DNA of 64,000 bases from Climacium dendroides (Eukaryota > Streptophyta > Bryopsida > Hypnales > Climaciaceae). Below the pieces are notes generated by a model. That model did not search any database and was not told where the DNA came from. It saw nothing but the letters and a program-made list of their open reading frames with translations. The position numbers were made by a program, and so were the translations under genes. Of this stretch, positions 21,304-34,099 are shown one piece after another. How positions within the stretch are numbered: position 1 is the stretch's first letter; each line of letters starts with the position of its first letter. The DNA lies in contig OX467087.1 in the NCBI GenBank assembly GCA_950106755.1, forward strand, positions 15,380,047-15,444,046. The letters run 5' to 3'.

Positions 21304-22505
21304 TACGATGAGTTTAGAACTTTGTTGTGGTTGTTCTCATCCTAATGACATTTATAATTTTCTAAAGTACCAAGCATCCAAATTTCAAAAAATGAACAAA
21401 CGCAACATAATTCATCCTGAGTTTATAATTTTTTTTAATCCAAATTTTTTTTTTAAAGATTTTGGTATTAGCTCCATTTTAACATTTGTGTAGATTATGA
21501 AGACTTTGCTTTGCAAATCTTTTATGATTCAAAGGGGTTTAGTAGGTCTAGCTTCAAAAAGTAACTTTTTCATTTAAAAATGTCCCCTTTTGAAATGACT
21601 TGAATATAAAAACTTCAAAAATCACTATGGTTTGAATTTAACATTTTGAATTGAAAAGGAAAAATATTCTTGTGAAAATCACAAATATTCAATCTACAAT
21701 CGATTTTAGAAGGAATTTTCAATTTAAGGCTTTAAATTTCACTTTTAAAATATTGGTTTGTATACTAGTTGATCTAATCATATGGTCTAATCTATGCATT
21801 GTATTTGACAACTATCGTTTGGGAGTCATCATTAAATTATTCTCTTAAATTTTATTTTATAATATATCTTTGCAAGTTTGAAAATTTACAATATCCCCTT
21901 CTAATCTTAAAGGGATTACAATGTTGAAAAAAAATCTTGTTTTATTTTCTTATCACTAGCAAGGTATAGATTTTTAAACCATCTTTTGGCATATATTCTA
22001 TAAGTTAAAGAGTGGAAGAATTGCCATTCAAATGCGAACTTTTACAATACTTCTAAATTTGTTGCAATGGAAGGATAAACCTTTAAAGGATTATGGAAAA
22101 ACTAATATTTAGGAGAAATAAAATCACTTTTGTTATCAAATTTAGTACAAAAATTTGGTAAGATATACACCATTGGAGTGCTAATTCAAGAAATAGCATC
22201 TTTCATTTGAATGTCATTTCAACATGTAAACTTTATCATACTTAAATACAATGCCATATGCCAAATAGAATATGTGACCAATTTGCAACTATTGAAATAT
22301 GTAGGAAATGCAATAATGATCCACACTAAAAGTAGAATAGGAAGTTTCATGTGATACTTTTGTCACTTGTGTATACCTCAATTTATAAACCTTGTAGTAT
22401 GCCACATGTTGGAAAAAAATTACATCCATAATTGGGCTTCCTAAACCTTCAAGGGTAAAAGGATTATTCTTTGATTTCTTGATATTGTAGAATGATTTAT
22501 TGCAA
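21304..22505. other. AT-rich intergenic DNA, no recognised feature
   Basis: No splice-consistent or motif-bearing frame is present. Short open frames are rich in Phe, Asn, Ile and Lys, as expected for random AT-rich sequence. Confidence 0.5.
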
Positions 22506-23163
22506 ATTAACACTTAAATGCTTTTAACTATGTTCTTACCCAAAATGCTACAAAGTTGGCTACATGTTTGAAAAGTTTTAAATCATTTGGAGTTGTACAA
22601 CATATGGGAAAAAATAGTAATTAGAAAGAAATAGAAAATGATCCCAAATACTAAATTGTTGAGAGTTTAGTAATGGAATTGAAAATACCAATTCCAATGG
22701 TTGTAATATTGTAATAAACAATCTACATCCTATGATTTTATTTTTTTCAAAAAATATTAAAAATTGAGTTAAATAAAGGACTTCAAAGTTTATTTTAGAG
22801 TAAACAATCCATAACTACATACAAACTAAAGCTCCTCATAACTTTCATCTCATTAGTCAAAATGAATTGATTCAAAGCTTTACACACACACACATAGAGA
22901 GAGAGAATAATAATAATAATTTTAAATTTTTATTTAAAAAAAAAGTGATCTTTTAAGAATTTTTTTTGAGCTGCCTAGGCTGTCTACTAAACATTGAAAA
23001 TTACATATCATACAATAACTTCTTAATCATGTAATCAAAAGGTATGAAAACTTTTGAATCTTAAAAAAAAACTTGTCCACATGTTGTATGAAAATTTCAA
23101 AGAAAAAAAATTCCATTTGTAATAAGGTGCTAAGAAAAAGTAGTTTGGTCCTTTAGAGGTTAG
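22506..23163. mobile_element. TTAACCCC-family element, copy at 22.5 kb
   Basis: It shares long blocks with 30073-30988 and 37732-38499: GGTTGTAATATTGTAATAAA, ATTGAGTTAAATAAAGGAC and CATAACTTTCATCTCATTA. The right terminus GGTCCTTTAGAGGTTA matches the family end; the left end (TTAACACTTAAATG) is degenerate. CA, GA and AAT microsatellites sit at 22884-22920. Confidence 0.6.
22884..22920. repeat. Compound CA-GA-AAT microsatellite
   Basis: Consecutive short runs of ACAC, AGAG and AATAAT inside the 22.5-kb element. Confidence 0.8.
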
Positions 23164-23455
23164 AGCATAAATTCAAACACTTTACAAAATTTTCAATTCA
23201 AATGAGAATTTGTTTTCAGCTACTAAATACCACAATGGTAATTTTATTTTTTTTAATCATTCAATAGCATTATGGCTAGATAAAAAATTGAAATATTAGG
23301 CAAATGATCAAAATAGTAGAAAATTTACATTATTCTATGATTGATATTATTAGATCTACATTCTTTGTGCTGCAACTAATTTTTAAAACAAAATCATGAT
23401 GTAGATGATGGGATCAAATACGATACAAATTGTACACAAAAAATGCACGTGTGAT

Positions 23456-24036
23456 GAGGGGAGATCACTCTATGGGGATTTTGTGTATCACGTGTGGCAA
23501 ATTGATTTTTTGACCCTCTATTTAGTTTGGAATATATTATAATTTCAACCTATAATTTTGAACTTTGATTAATAATGACTTTAGATTTCTATTGCCAAAA
23601 ATTCCCAACTCAAATGACATTTAAAATTACTATTATAATAGGTTGAAAAATGAACTGAAATGACATGTTTTTCAACTCAAACATTTATAGAGAATACATT
23701 TGGATGACCATTGCATTAATATTCAAGAAAAATAAACTTTCAATAGAGAGTCATTTTTAAGATTTTTTTGTTCATATTTAGACAATTTTTTATGAAGTAA
23801 GTAAGGGGTCCAAAGTTATTTTCAACTCTAAAATGTATCTTTTTTCTTTAAAAATTTCTAACTAATTATTTCCAATTTAAAAATATCAATAATTCAAAAT
23901 ACAAACTTTCAAAGTAAAAAAACTTATTCAAATTTTTAAAATTTTCTTTAAATTAATTTTTATGAAGTAAGTCAGGGGTCCAAAATCTTCACCTCATGTG
24001 GGTTGTGTAAACACATAGAGTGACCTCCCCTTGACA
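23456..24036. mobile_element. Diverged relative of the 1948-2694 TIR element
   Basis: The ends are GGGGAGATCACTCTATG on the left and, inverted, GGGGAGGTCACTCTATG on the right. Interior blocks match 1999-2460: TATAATTTCAACCTA, GACATGTTTTTCAACT, AAATAAACTTTCA and GGGGTCCAAA. There is no coding frame. Confidence 0.65.
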
Positions 24037-24555
24037 TGCGAATGTAGGGAAAATTATGTATGTAGCTTATCCTATCCTTGATGTATATGCAAATTGATAT
24101 TATAAGGGAAGTAGCACCCCTTCATTTGTGAGGAGTTTCACATTTTCTTGCATTTTGATGTTTTAATCAAAAACTGAAGATAGAATTTAATGATTATACA
24201 ACTAGCATTTTGGATTGGGACCCATGTAGTAAACATGATTGTATTTGTGCCATATATGTAACAACTACAACTTATTGTCGTGTAAATTACTATAGAATGT
24301 GTGCCTATATTTTGAATGCATAGTTAAGTTAATGCACTAAATTGCATCTTTTGAGTACATTGCGACAAATGTACTCAAAAATGAAATTTACAATGAGCTC
24401 AAAAAATTAAATCAAATTTTTTCTATCCCCCGAATAGAGAAATAAATAAATTGAATTGTTTAATTTAATTTAAACAATTTAAATTTAATTAAACTTTTTT
24501 GCTACCCCCCATCCCACCTCTTTGTAATTTTCAAGTGGGGGTAGGAGACATTTGA

Positions 24556-24683
24556 TATTGGATATATTCCATATATGTATACGTATCCCATAACCGTATT
24601 GCATCCATATTTATATCGCATCCATATATGTATTGTATCATTATCAAATTGTACCATATCTGTACCATATTGTATATGTATCA
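24556..24683. repeat. Degenerate ATATCC/GTATCC array, block 1
   Basis: A low-complexity run built from short words such as CGTATCC, GCATCCATAT and TGTACCATAT. The units are too diverged for a fixed period. A second block of the same style lies at 25031-25262. Confidence 0.6.
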
Positions 24684-25030
24684 AGATCCTAAGGCTCTTA
24701 TTTTTTCTCAACGGGATGCTCCATTGATGATTGGGAAAAGGGTCTTTTCATTTCTTTGAATTCAATCAACGGCTCAGGTTTTTCAAAGGAGAAGAGGGCG
24801 CAATTAATACAATAGAACACATCTTTTTGTTACATTGTGAGGGAGAAGTTTTACACCCGCGCCCATCCAAATTAAATTCCCCAATCCACCCCTTGCAATC
24901 CAAATTGAATATTTTTTTTATTCCCCAATCCAACCTAGCCTCCAATCTGACCCAAATCCTAAATATCTCCCCCACCTCTAATTTGTACTTTCAGATTGAA
25001 ATGTGGTTCTACAATTGATATTGGATTTTA

Positions 25031-25262
25031 GTGTGTACATGTATATGTCTTTTGTACTCGTACTCATACTCATCTCCACACTTATATCTGTATCTATTTT
25101 CTATACTTCTATTCGTCTTCTGTATCCGTATTTGTAATCGTATCCATCTCTATATTTGTCTTTTGTACAAGTATCCATATATGTCTACTATATTTTTATC
25201 CATATCTGGGTTTTATATGTATACATATTTGTATCTATTTTCATATATGTATTCATATCCCA
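25031..25262. repeat. Degenerate GTATCC/CTCATACTC array, block 2
   Basis: Runs of GTATCCAT, GTACTCGTACTC and TATATCTGTATC words over about 230 bp. A plus-strand open frame here is Tyr/Leu/Cys/Ser-rich purely because of the repeat. Confidence 0.6.
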
Positions 25263-25695
25263 AATCAATGGCTTGGAGATTGGTTTTATTTTTTTTCTAT
25301 GAGAAGATCTACGGTCTGAAATTTTTTTAAATAAAAAATGAGAGGAGACAAGGACGGGGTGTGCATCTTTTCACCAGATAGTGTGCTATAATTTCAAACA
25401 TTTTTCTATAAATTGCTAAAGTAGTGCAATTGCATTGCCCCCACATTTGCATTTAAATACTAGTACAATACACAACTTCCTCACTCTATCGTTATGCTAC
25501 TTTTGCATATATAATTTTTGGCAATGGGGACATATAGGGATTAAACTAGCAGAAGTTTGCTTCTGGATTTTTTGGCCTAAGAAAATCATATCACACTAAG
25601 TTATTATTTGTTTGTTTCTTTAATCATCATTCTCATAACAAAAAGGACTCTTTAAAAATTGTTGGTCACTTGCATATAACAAAAGTTTTAAATCC

Positions 25696-26453
25696 TTAAC
25701 CCCTAAAGCAATTCAAAGTACTCAACCCAAAGCAAGGTTAAAATCTTCATTTATATTTATTCATCGACAAATTCAATCGAAAGATATTTTAGAGGACACT
25801 CTCCTAAAATTTCATAATAAGAAACCTTACCAATTGCAAGATCATGATGCTTAAATTTCAAATAGAAGTATATTCAACTTGTCCAGAATGATTTGGTTTC
25901 ATTTTTCAAAAATTTCACACAATAATTTGTAGATCCTAAAATTTATTTTCTCCAATCATGTTGAAAAAATAAGTTGGCAATACATATAAAAAATATTTCA
26001 TATTCATGTTTGAAAAAATTAGTAAGTAGAAAGAAGTAGTGTATGATTCAAAATACTAAATTGTTAAGAATTTAGTTATGGAATTGAAAAATTACAATTC
26101 CATTGGTGAAAATGTTTTCATGAACAATCTATCTCCAATAAATTTTTTTTCAAAAACATTGAAAATTGAGTTAAATAAGGGATTTCAAAGTTTATTTTAG
26201 AGTAGAGATTCCTTAATTGCCCACAACCTAAAACTCCTTATAAATTTCATATATATATATATACAAATCTATAAAACCAAATTCAAATTTATATTTTTTT
26301 TAAAAGTCATTTTTTGAGTTGCCTAGGGAGCACTAAAAACTACATATCATACAATAACTATTTAAACATCTAATCAAAAGTCATGATTTGTTGTGAGTTG
26401 CCCAAAGTCGCTATATTGACAAAAAAAACGTTGTTTAAGACTTTAGGGGCTAA
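25696..26453. mobile_element. TTAACCCC-family element, copy at 25.7 kb
   Basis: The left end is TTAACCCCTAAAGCA and the right end is CTTTAGGGGCTAA. Interior blocks are shared with the 22.5-, 30- and 37.7-kb copies, for example AAATTGTTAAGAATTTAG and GAAAATTGAGTTAAATAA. It is about 758 bp and non-coding. Confidence 0.65.
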
Positions 26454-27405
26454 AGATATATTCATGCTTGAGGAGCAAAAAATTATTGAGAGGGATTACG
26501 AAATTCAACATGATGGAAAACTGAGATTAGAGGGATATATTTTGTAGTTATTTTGACCCCTTCATCTCAATGGATTATTTTGGTTCTTCTTAAAGGTTTA
26601 GACGTAGGTTTAGATGTCCCCCCTATATATACTAAAGGATTAGGGTTTATTTCAAACAAAATTTGTCAATACCTACCATTTTCTAATGCATAAGGTAAAT
26701 ATATATTTTTATTTATAAAAATTCAAATTAAACCAAATTGTTTGAAACTACTATTAGAATGTATGGAAAATCATTTTAAATTTGATAATGTAAGATTATA
26801 AATTTTGAAGTTAAAATTTTTTTTTGGCCCTGAATAACAAAGTCAACAAACTTTGGATCCTTGTGGAATGTGATTTTGACACTACAAGGTTTTTAATAAC
26901 AATTGCATATTGAATAATGTTTGTTACATATTTGTTCAATTTCAGATAAAATTGTGGTTTACCAAACTCTCTACCCATTGCTTGTTTCCACACAACATAA
27001 AAATTGAACAAATTTTTGTGTTTATTAATATCATCTCTTTATATCAAAGAAACTACTCTAGGTGATGCAAAAATACATTTTTATTTTGTAAAATGCACTA
27101 TAACTGGTAGATTTTATATAGAATGCACTATTGCAACTTATTAAGCATTCTTTTATTTGGAGGGGGAAAGATTTTTTATACAATAGAATTAGTTTTTAAT
27201 GCAATAGAATTGTAATTGTGTTGGGTACTCCTTGGTTTGCATGCATCTTTCTAAGGACGGAGTGGTGCCTTGAACCTAGAATGTCCTACATTCCTAAGCT
27301 TCTACAATACATAACTTTTGGTTGCAGCACCGGATTGGAACAAAAAATGATTTAGCTAAAAGGAGGTATATATTTATATCTTTTGTCAAAATTTTGAAAA
27401 ATTGC
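26454..27405. other. AT-rich intergenic DNA, no recognised feature
   Basis: No coding signal was recognised on either strand. Poly-A/T runs are frequent. Confidence 0.5.
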
Positions 27406-27477
27406 AATTTAGTGTCCAATTAAAATTCAAAATTGACATCATAAGAACCTAACTGAATTTTAATTGGACACTAAATT
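27406..27477. repeat. Perfect 24-bp-stem hairpin
   Basis: AATTTAGTGTCCAATTAAAA with TTCA (27406-27429) is the exact complement of 27454-27477, around a 24-nt loop. A perfect stem suggests a recent foldback or a potential double-stranded RNA source. Nothing nearby marks it as a gene. Confidence 0.8.
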
Positions 27478-28765
27478 GTCCTTTTGGGTGCTCATACTTA
27501 TTCACTAATTATAACTAAAACCTATAACCAAGCTTTGCCATACAAATTATCCTTCTATGATCGTAGAATATTTAGTAGCAAGAACCGTCCCTTAGAGATA
27601 GTAGGTATATCCTTTTGCAGCATTGCCCCTTTAAAGACAACTAAACTAGTGGTGTTCAAAGCCAACCCATTGATCCAATTTCAACCAAAAAAAAAGTCTT
27701 TAAATCAACACTAATTTATAGAAGTAACTAATGGAATTCTTTGAGGCAACTAGTGAAGTATTATGTATTTCATAGATGTTCAATTAAGGGTAGTCTAGTG
27801 TCAATAGTAGGTGTTTTCAAGGTGTTTTTATAACCTCCACTTTGAAAATTCGTAGTTTATTCACACAATTTTTTAAAACTCTCAAACCAATTTCATTCAC
27901 TTCCACTATTCATTCCCTAGCATCTTGGTGTGATGTTTTCTTTTCCAAATTTGTGTTTAGAGATGCTCGCTTTTTTGTTTTTAATAGTGTATATTTTAGG
28001 TGAGGATACCTTCAAGAGTGATCAATGACTACAATAGGAACTTCCACCTTTTGAGTATGAATTCATCACATGGAGTGATTTTTTAAGCCTTCATGTTATA
28101 GCTATATTAGGAAATATTGTGATTGCTTTATGTGAATAAGATGACCATCATATACATAATGATGCACATTTTTTTTGGTTGGTTTTGGGGTAGCATAAAG
28201 ACTCTTTAGGGCCAATTGGGCAACATGCTTCAAAAATTCATAACCAAGTCCAAACCCAAACCATTGCATTTAGGAGTTGGTAGTGCGATAATTTGGAACA
28301 AACAGAGGCATGATCTTTGTTTGTTAAATTGATTTTTCTCTCTTCTTTTTCTCTCCTTTTATCCAACCTTTAGGCTTCAATTGGCTGCTATGTTTCCTTT
28401 GTTTTGCCATGGATTCCCATTTGTTCAAAAAAATAAAAATAAAATAAAAAATTCATACCTTGTTGAAAAAATAAAATTTCAATTACTCTCCCTATTTCTC
28501 ACATAATTTTGTCTTTCAATTTTTTTCAGGAACCAGTCATTCTGGGTGTCATAGGCTTGTCTTCCTTAGCACTGCTGTAGAAATGGACCTCCCACCAAGC
28601 CTTGAATAATTGGCAATTGCAGATGTGAGAAAAGATGGAGGCATAGTTGCACCTGAAGTCAACACGTACCCCCAAAAACATTAAAGGGAAAGACTTTAGC
28701 AATGATCAAGGTTTCAGGTACACTTGCCTCAGTTCAAGTTCACAACCTCACAAACATTATTTTTA

Positions 28766-29446
28766 AGGTGGGTACCCCCCAAACCGACACTTTTGGCGAC
28801 TGTGGCTACTACTAGACTGGTCAAATTTTCATTGATTTTCTTCTCGGCAAGTGAAAGGAGGTTCCAACGCACCGAAGAGCGTGGCATTTGGATACCGTAA
28901 GGTAGTATGGCCTTAAAGCGACCTTTTTAAGGGCTGATTCGCCTTTTTCACAGGGGTCCATGGACAAAATGATTTTCAGCTCATTTTTCAAAGAAAGAAA
29001 AATAGATGCGGAACACAACACAAGTAGTTTTGTATCTTTCCGAACGTTTTTTAATTACTTATGAAATTTCAAAGATTTGGGTGGTCATAGGTACCTGTTT
29101 GTGACCATGGGTGTCCCAAAATCCGTCCCCTTGTGACTTATAAAGAAATGTGTAAAAACCAAAGACAATGATTGGCTCTTGCAATAAAAAAAATTTTAAA
29201 AAAACTTTTTCTTGAATTCATTAATAAACCAAAGAGGTCCATTCAAGAATCACCTTGCATCTACTCTACAGCGGTCTGAAGAAGAGGGACGCTTTAAGGC
29301 CATACTACCTTATATGCAAAAGTTATGAACTCAATTGAAGGAACGAAGTCGAATTGGTTTTGAAATTGTTTCTTCTGCTCATGGGAGATGTACAAAGAGC
29401 GAAGATGGCGGTTTAGGGTCAGTGGTGCATTTTGCGGTGCCCACTT
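28766..29446. mobile_element. AGGTGGGTACC-family MITE, interrupted copy
   Basis: It is related to the uninterrupted 273-bp element at 33827-34099. Shared blocks are TGACCAGTCTAGTA (inverted), GTGAAAGGAGGTTCCAA, GTGGCATTTGGATAC and GGAGATGTACA. It is split at GGATAC/TGCAAAAG by the AGGTAGTATG-family element at 28900-29310. Confidence 0.7.
28900..29310. mobile_element. AGGTAGTATG-family MITE nested in another MITE
   Basis: The termini AGGTAGTATGGCCTTAAAGC and its complement are flanked by TA on both sides. It interrupts the element 28766-29446. The empty version of the site is readable in the related element at 33827-34099. It carries no open frame of note. Confidence 0.8.
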
Positions 29447-30072
29447 TAGACAAGCTTTTACTGAATCTTAATATAAGATTGAAGTACAGTGAATTTCTTT
29501 AATCATTTTGAAGAAGCAACCAACTATTTTTTCAATACTTATGTGATACTTGGATGATGTTTGGTGATATCTATACTATCTAAAGTAGGTGATACTTACA
29601 AAACTAAGTGTCAGTGTCTTTTGGTTGTGGCTAATTGGCAAAAAATTGCGCATTAAATATGTATTGATGATATGTGTATTCCTAAATGAGACTATGTAAC
29701 TATGTAACAAAAAGATGCAAACATCTTCAGGATATTACTATAGGAGTAATAGCTCACTAGACAATATCATGACACTTAAATTTTATACCCTAAAAAATTT
29801 AATTTTGATTATTTTTCAAGCTAAGATGTTTTATACTTCACATATGCCTAATTAAAAGGTGATTTAGCGTCAGCATTAAACTCCTTGAGATTTCAACTTT
29901 GAAATTCTATAAAATGTTATTGAAATATTAAAAAAATACAACACAACCTATGTTGCAATTCTCTTCCATCTTCTATTAAATTGATTGAAAATCCCAATTG
30001 ACATGTAAAGTATAAGAAGGCATAATCTTAATATTGGTGATGACATTATTAATATTTTATAACTTCTATAGT
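29447..30072. other. AT-rich intergenic DNA, no recognised feature
   Basis: Nothing beyond diverged AT-rich sequence. No motif-bearing frame was seen. Confidence 0.5.
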
Positions 30073-30988
30073 TTAATCCCTAAAGATCCTTGACAATGTT
30101 CTCTGATCACCAAAAATGCTCAAAAATTACCACTTCTAGTACAAGTACCAAATTTTTGAAAAATATCATTTTTGGACACATTTAACCATATAATCTTGTA
30201 GTACTTCAATTTCAAAACATGTGGAAAACATTTCAAAAATTTCCATTGTATAAATTGCTAGATATCAACATTTGAAGTCACAAACATCCTTTTTGACCCT
30301 AAAAAAAACGGATAGCTGCACTTCACAACATCAAATCATTATGAAAAAATGTCCAAAATAGTTGTGCTTCTTTGAATTTGTTCTTCAAGGCAAGTTGGTT
30401 ATATGCTTGAAAATTTTCAAATCTTTGGAATTGTATAACATTTAGGAAAAAATAGTAAATAGAATAAAGTAGAGAATGATTCAAAATACCAAATTCACAA
30501 GAATTTATATACGAAATTGAGAAATGCCAATCCCAATGGTTGTAATGTTGTAATAAAAAGTCTACACCCTATATTGTTGTTGTTTTCCAAAAAATAAAAA
30601 ATGGAGTTAAATAAAGGATTTCAAAGTTTTATTTAGAATAAAAAATCCATAACTACCTGCAAACTAGAACTCCCCATAACTTTCATCTCATTAATCTAAA
30701 TGAAATGATTCTCTTTCTTTCTAATGAACCAATTTCAAATTTTTATTTTTGAAAAAAGTCACTTTTTCTGACCTGCCTTGGTTGCCCAAATTGAAAACAA
30801 ACTACATATCACACAATAGCTTTTTAACCATGTAGTCAAAAGGTATGAAAATTGTTGAACCTTAAAACTACTCCTTGTCCATTTGTTGTGTGAAAATTTC
30901 ACAGAAATAAAATAAACTATTTGCTCACATGTACGTGCCATCCAAAATTATGTTGCCAAAAATACAAGGCTAGATCTTTAGGAATTAA
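30073..30988. mobile_element. TTAACCCC-family element, longest copy
   Basis: The ends are TTAATCCCTAAAGATCC on the left and, inverted, TTAATTCCTAAAGATCTAG on the right. At 916 bp it is the longest recognisable member. It shares GTACAAGTACCAAATTT and GCCAATCCCAATGGTTG blocks with 37732-38499. No transposase-like frame is visible, so it is non-autonomous. Confidence 0.7.
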
Positions 30989-32214
30989 CAAAAACACAAG
31001 TTTAGGACATATTTAATACAAAAGCAATTAAAACTAGAGGTGGTTTTCTTCTAGTGACAAAGGAAATTTTTTAAAAGCAGTGAAATAGATTAGCAATGCA
31101 TGCACTTGATAGTTCAAAAATGACACATTATACATGTGTTTCAATTGTTAGCCTACAAGATTTTCAAGATTTTCATTGTTGCTTAGAACCTATGGTAATC
31201 TACAAAGAATTATTAATAAAGAAAGCATCCAAGTCCAAGTGGTTTGGGGTCAACATCAAGAATATGGAAAACCAAGAGGCGGAGATATGTAATAATGTTT
31301 TGGGCATGTTTTTTGAAAAAATAACATTATCACATGACATCACATCAAAAGTTGTATACTTTAAAGATGGCTACAATGTGCCTTCCTTCTTTAATCATCT
31401 TTTATGACAAGTTACAATCAACGGCCTTCTCTTTATTTCTTCAACCCTTTGAAGCCCACCATAATCACTTCCATTCTCATAATTTGTTCCTATTGTACCA
31501 TTTTTCAGTTTTTTCTCAGTGTCCTACAAAGTGACAGTTTTTTCACAATTCCTACACAAAATGCACCTTGGTTGTTCAGGGGTTAGCAGCTGAACATGCC
31601 ATGCCAAGGGACAATTGTTTTTTTAAAGATTTCATACATTTTCTTTCTTTGCCTTTCCAAGCACTTCAAGGTAAGGTAGCTTTTACTCTAAATAATAAAT
31701 ACTGTCCATTATCATCTGCTCAGGCTTACTAACTTCATGAATGTCCCAACCAGCAATCCTGCCGGTGGGTGCACCTGGCTCAACACATAAGTTAGAGTGC
31801 TCCAAAAGTCTTACAATCTTGACACTGTTCTTTTATAAAAAAACTTTAAATTTTTTAAAAGTCTCACAACAATAGGCTTACGTTATACTCAGTCCAAAAG
31901 TGAGAGGAACTCATTCATCTCAAAAAAAAAAAAAAAAAAAATTTAATGAGAGGAATGAACGTGATATGGCTGATGGTTTTTTTGGGTCACCAAACTCTTG
32001 GTACTAGCCCCCGTTGACAAAAACTGATTTAGTGAGCTATGATTTTTCTCTCTATCTGTCCACTTTTCCAGGGTCCAAGGGAATATAATGTCTGGCTTCC
32101 TGATTGAATGGGTTTGAAGTACTTCTCTCAATGATGAATTATTTTTTTTTCCGCCATAATTATAATGAAAAACGTGACGCAAATAGAGTGCTAGCTGCAA
32201 ACGAAACAAATGTA
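30989..32214. other. AT-rich intergenic DNA, no gene recognised
   Basis: The plus-strand frame 31096-31407 (103 codons) has no motif and no splice partner. A run of about 19 A occurs near 31922-31940. Confidence 0.45.
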
Positions 32215-33119
32215 TGGTAGAACCACCCATTCCCAACCAGGGATCCATACCCAAGTCAACGTGTAAGGTAGTATGCTCTGAAAGCAACCATTTCAGGGCT
32301 GGTCTGCCTTTTTTTCTCTCTCATAGGTTTCTATGGACAGAAATATTTTTAGGTCATTTTTTGAGAGAAAGGAAAATAGATGTGGAACCTAACACAATTG
32401 GTTTTGTATTTTTTCAAGCATTTCTGAATTACTTACAAATTTTTGAAGATTTTGGGCATTGGGCACCTCTTTGTGACCATAGGTCTCCCAAAATGCGTCC
32501 ACTTGCAACTTGTAAAGAGATGTGCGGAAATCAAAGACAATGATTGGCTCTTATAATAGAAAAATAATTTTTCCTCGATTCATTTAATTGCTAAAGCAGT
32601 ATGTTTAAAGATCACCTCATCTCCATTCTCAAACTAATAATAGGGACGATTTAAAGGAGACGGGCAGTTTTAGAGCATACTACCTTAGGGTGCAGCTATG
32701 TCCAACCAAGGTTGGAATAGATTTCCAACCGAAGCTTGGAATGAGATTTTTTTTCTACTTTTCAAAGTTGGGACCAATAAAATCATGGCACATGGCCCAA
32801 TGTAGTGAGCGGGAAAGTAGTTTGATGTTGGGAATAATAAGATCATGACACATATCCCAATGTAGTGAGTGGAAAAGTAGTTCTTGAATGATTGGAATTG
32901 ATAGACTCTATACATTGGGTATGGATTCAGACCAACTCAAGGCTTCGAAAATTTGTAGTAATTTCAATTCAAGGCATAAAATTACAAAAAAAAACAATTG
33001 CAATCCTTGTGCTTTCTATCTTCCTACATAAAATAGATTGCAGAAAATTTAGATTGCCTTCTATTGCTGTAGAACATGGGTGGAATTGCTTGATTGGTAG
33101 ACTATGTGTGGTTCTACCA
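32215..33119. mobile_element. TGGTAGAACC-family MITE, interrupted copy
   Basis: It begins TGGTAGAACCACCCATTCCC, ends GTGTGGTTCTACCA and is flanked by TA on both sides. It is interrupted at 32265-32685 by an AGGTAGTATG-family element. A segment around TTGGGACCAATAAAATCATG is also partly duplicated inside it (32768-32875). Confidence 0.8.
32265..32685. mobile_element. AGGTAGTATG-family MITE nested in TGGTAGAACC element
   Basis: It runs from AGGTAGTATGCTCTGAAAGC to TTTTAGAGCATACTACCT with TA at both borders. Removing it with one TA restores GTGTAGGGTGCAGC, which matches the unoccupied site in the copy at 16314. Target duplication and boundaries are therefore exact. Confidence 0.85.
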
Positions 33120-33291
33120 TAATAAGTTTTATGGGCCATTTGTTTGATAATTTACAATGAAAATGAATTATTGTTGGCCGTATATCACACATAGCAAATG
33201 ACAAGAATTGTCAAAGGCCTAAGGTGAATTGTTTTGTTTGTTGTTTGTTTTTCCGAAACAAATGAAACAAAATTCCATCTCAACACAAAGA

Positions 33292-33679
33292 TAGTATGCT
33301 CTAAAACTGCCTGTCTCTTTGAGAATGGAGATGAAGTGATTTTTAAATGAATCACTTTAATAATTGAATAAATTGAGGAAAAAAAATTATTTTTATTATA
33401 AAAGCCAATCATTGTTTTTATTTTTGCACATCTCTTTACAAGTGCAAGTGGATGCATTTTGGGAGACCCATGGTCACAGATACTAGGTGCCTATACACCA
33501 ATTCTTTGGAAACTTATAAGTAATTCAAAAATGCTTGGAAAAATACAAAACTACTTGTGTTAAGTTCCACATCTATTTTCCTTTCTCTGAAAAATGATCT
33601 AAAAATATTTTTGTCCACGGAAACCTGTAAAAAAATGGTAGACCAGCCCTTAAATGGTTGCTTTTAGAGCATACTACCT
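33292..33679. mobile_element. AGGTAGTATG-family MITE, inverted copy
   Basis: It is the same family as 32265-32685 but in opposite orientation about 600 bp away: its left end TAGTATGCTCTAAAACTGCC matches that element's right end. The left terminus has lost the AGG. Confidence 0.75.
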
Positions 33680-33826
33680 TCCTAGGTTACCATAATTGGT
33701 TGATCCCAGTTGCACAGCTAAAGCTTACACCATATTGAAAAAGCTTTCAAAATGAACAAATGAATAAGTGTTCATCATAACTCAAGCAGAAGCTTCCCAA
33801 TTTCCCATAAAATAAAATTGGTACTA

Positions 33827-34099
33827 AGGTAGGTACACCCAAATGTGCCACTGAACTTAAACCGCCATCTATACCGTATGTACATCTCCAAAATCAGCTC
33901 TGTACCTATGTGGAAGAAACGCTTTCCAAAACCAAACTTTGTTCCTCACTAACTTTTGCATACAGTATCCAAATGCCACATTCTCTGGTGCCTTGGAACC
34001 TCCTTTCACTTGCCAAGAAGAACATATAAAAATTTGACCAGTCTAGTAATAGAAAATAGGCTCCGTAGCAAAAAGTGGCAGTTTTGGATGTACCTACCT
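33827..34099. mobile_element. AGGTAGGTAC-family MITE, intact copy
   Basis: The ends AGGTAGGTACACCCAAA and (inverted) AGGTAGGTACATCCAAA are flanked by TA. It is 273 bp and non-coding. It is the uninterrupted counterpart of 28766-29446. Confidence 0.8.
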
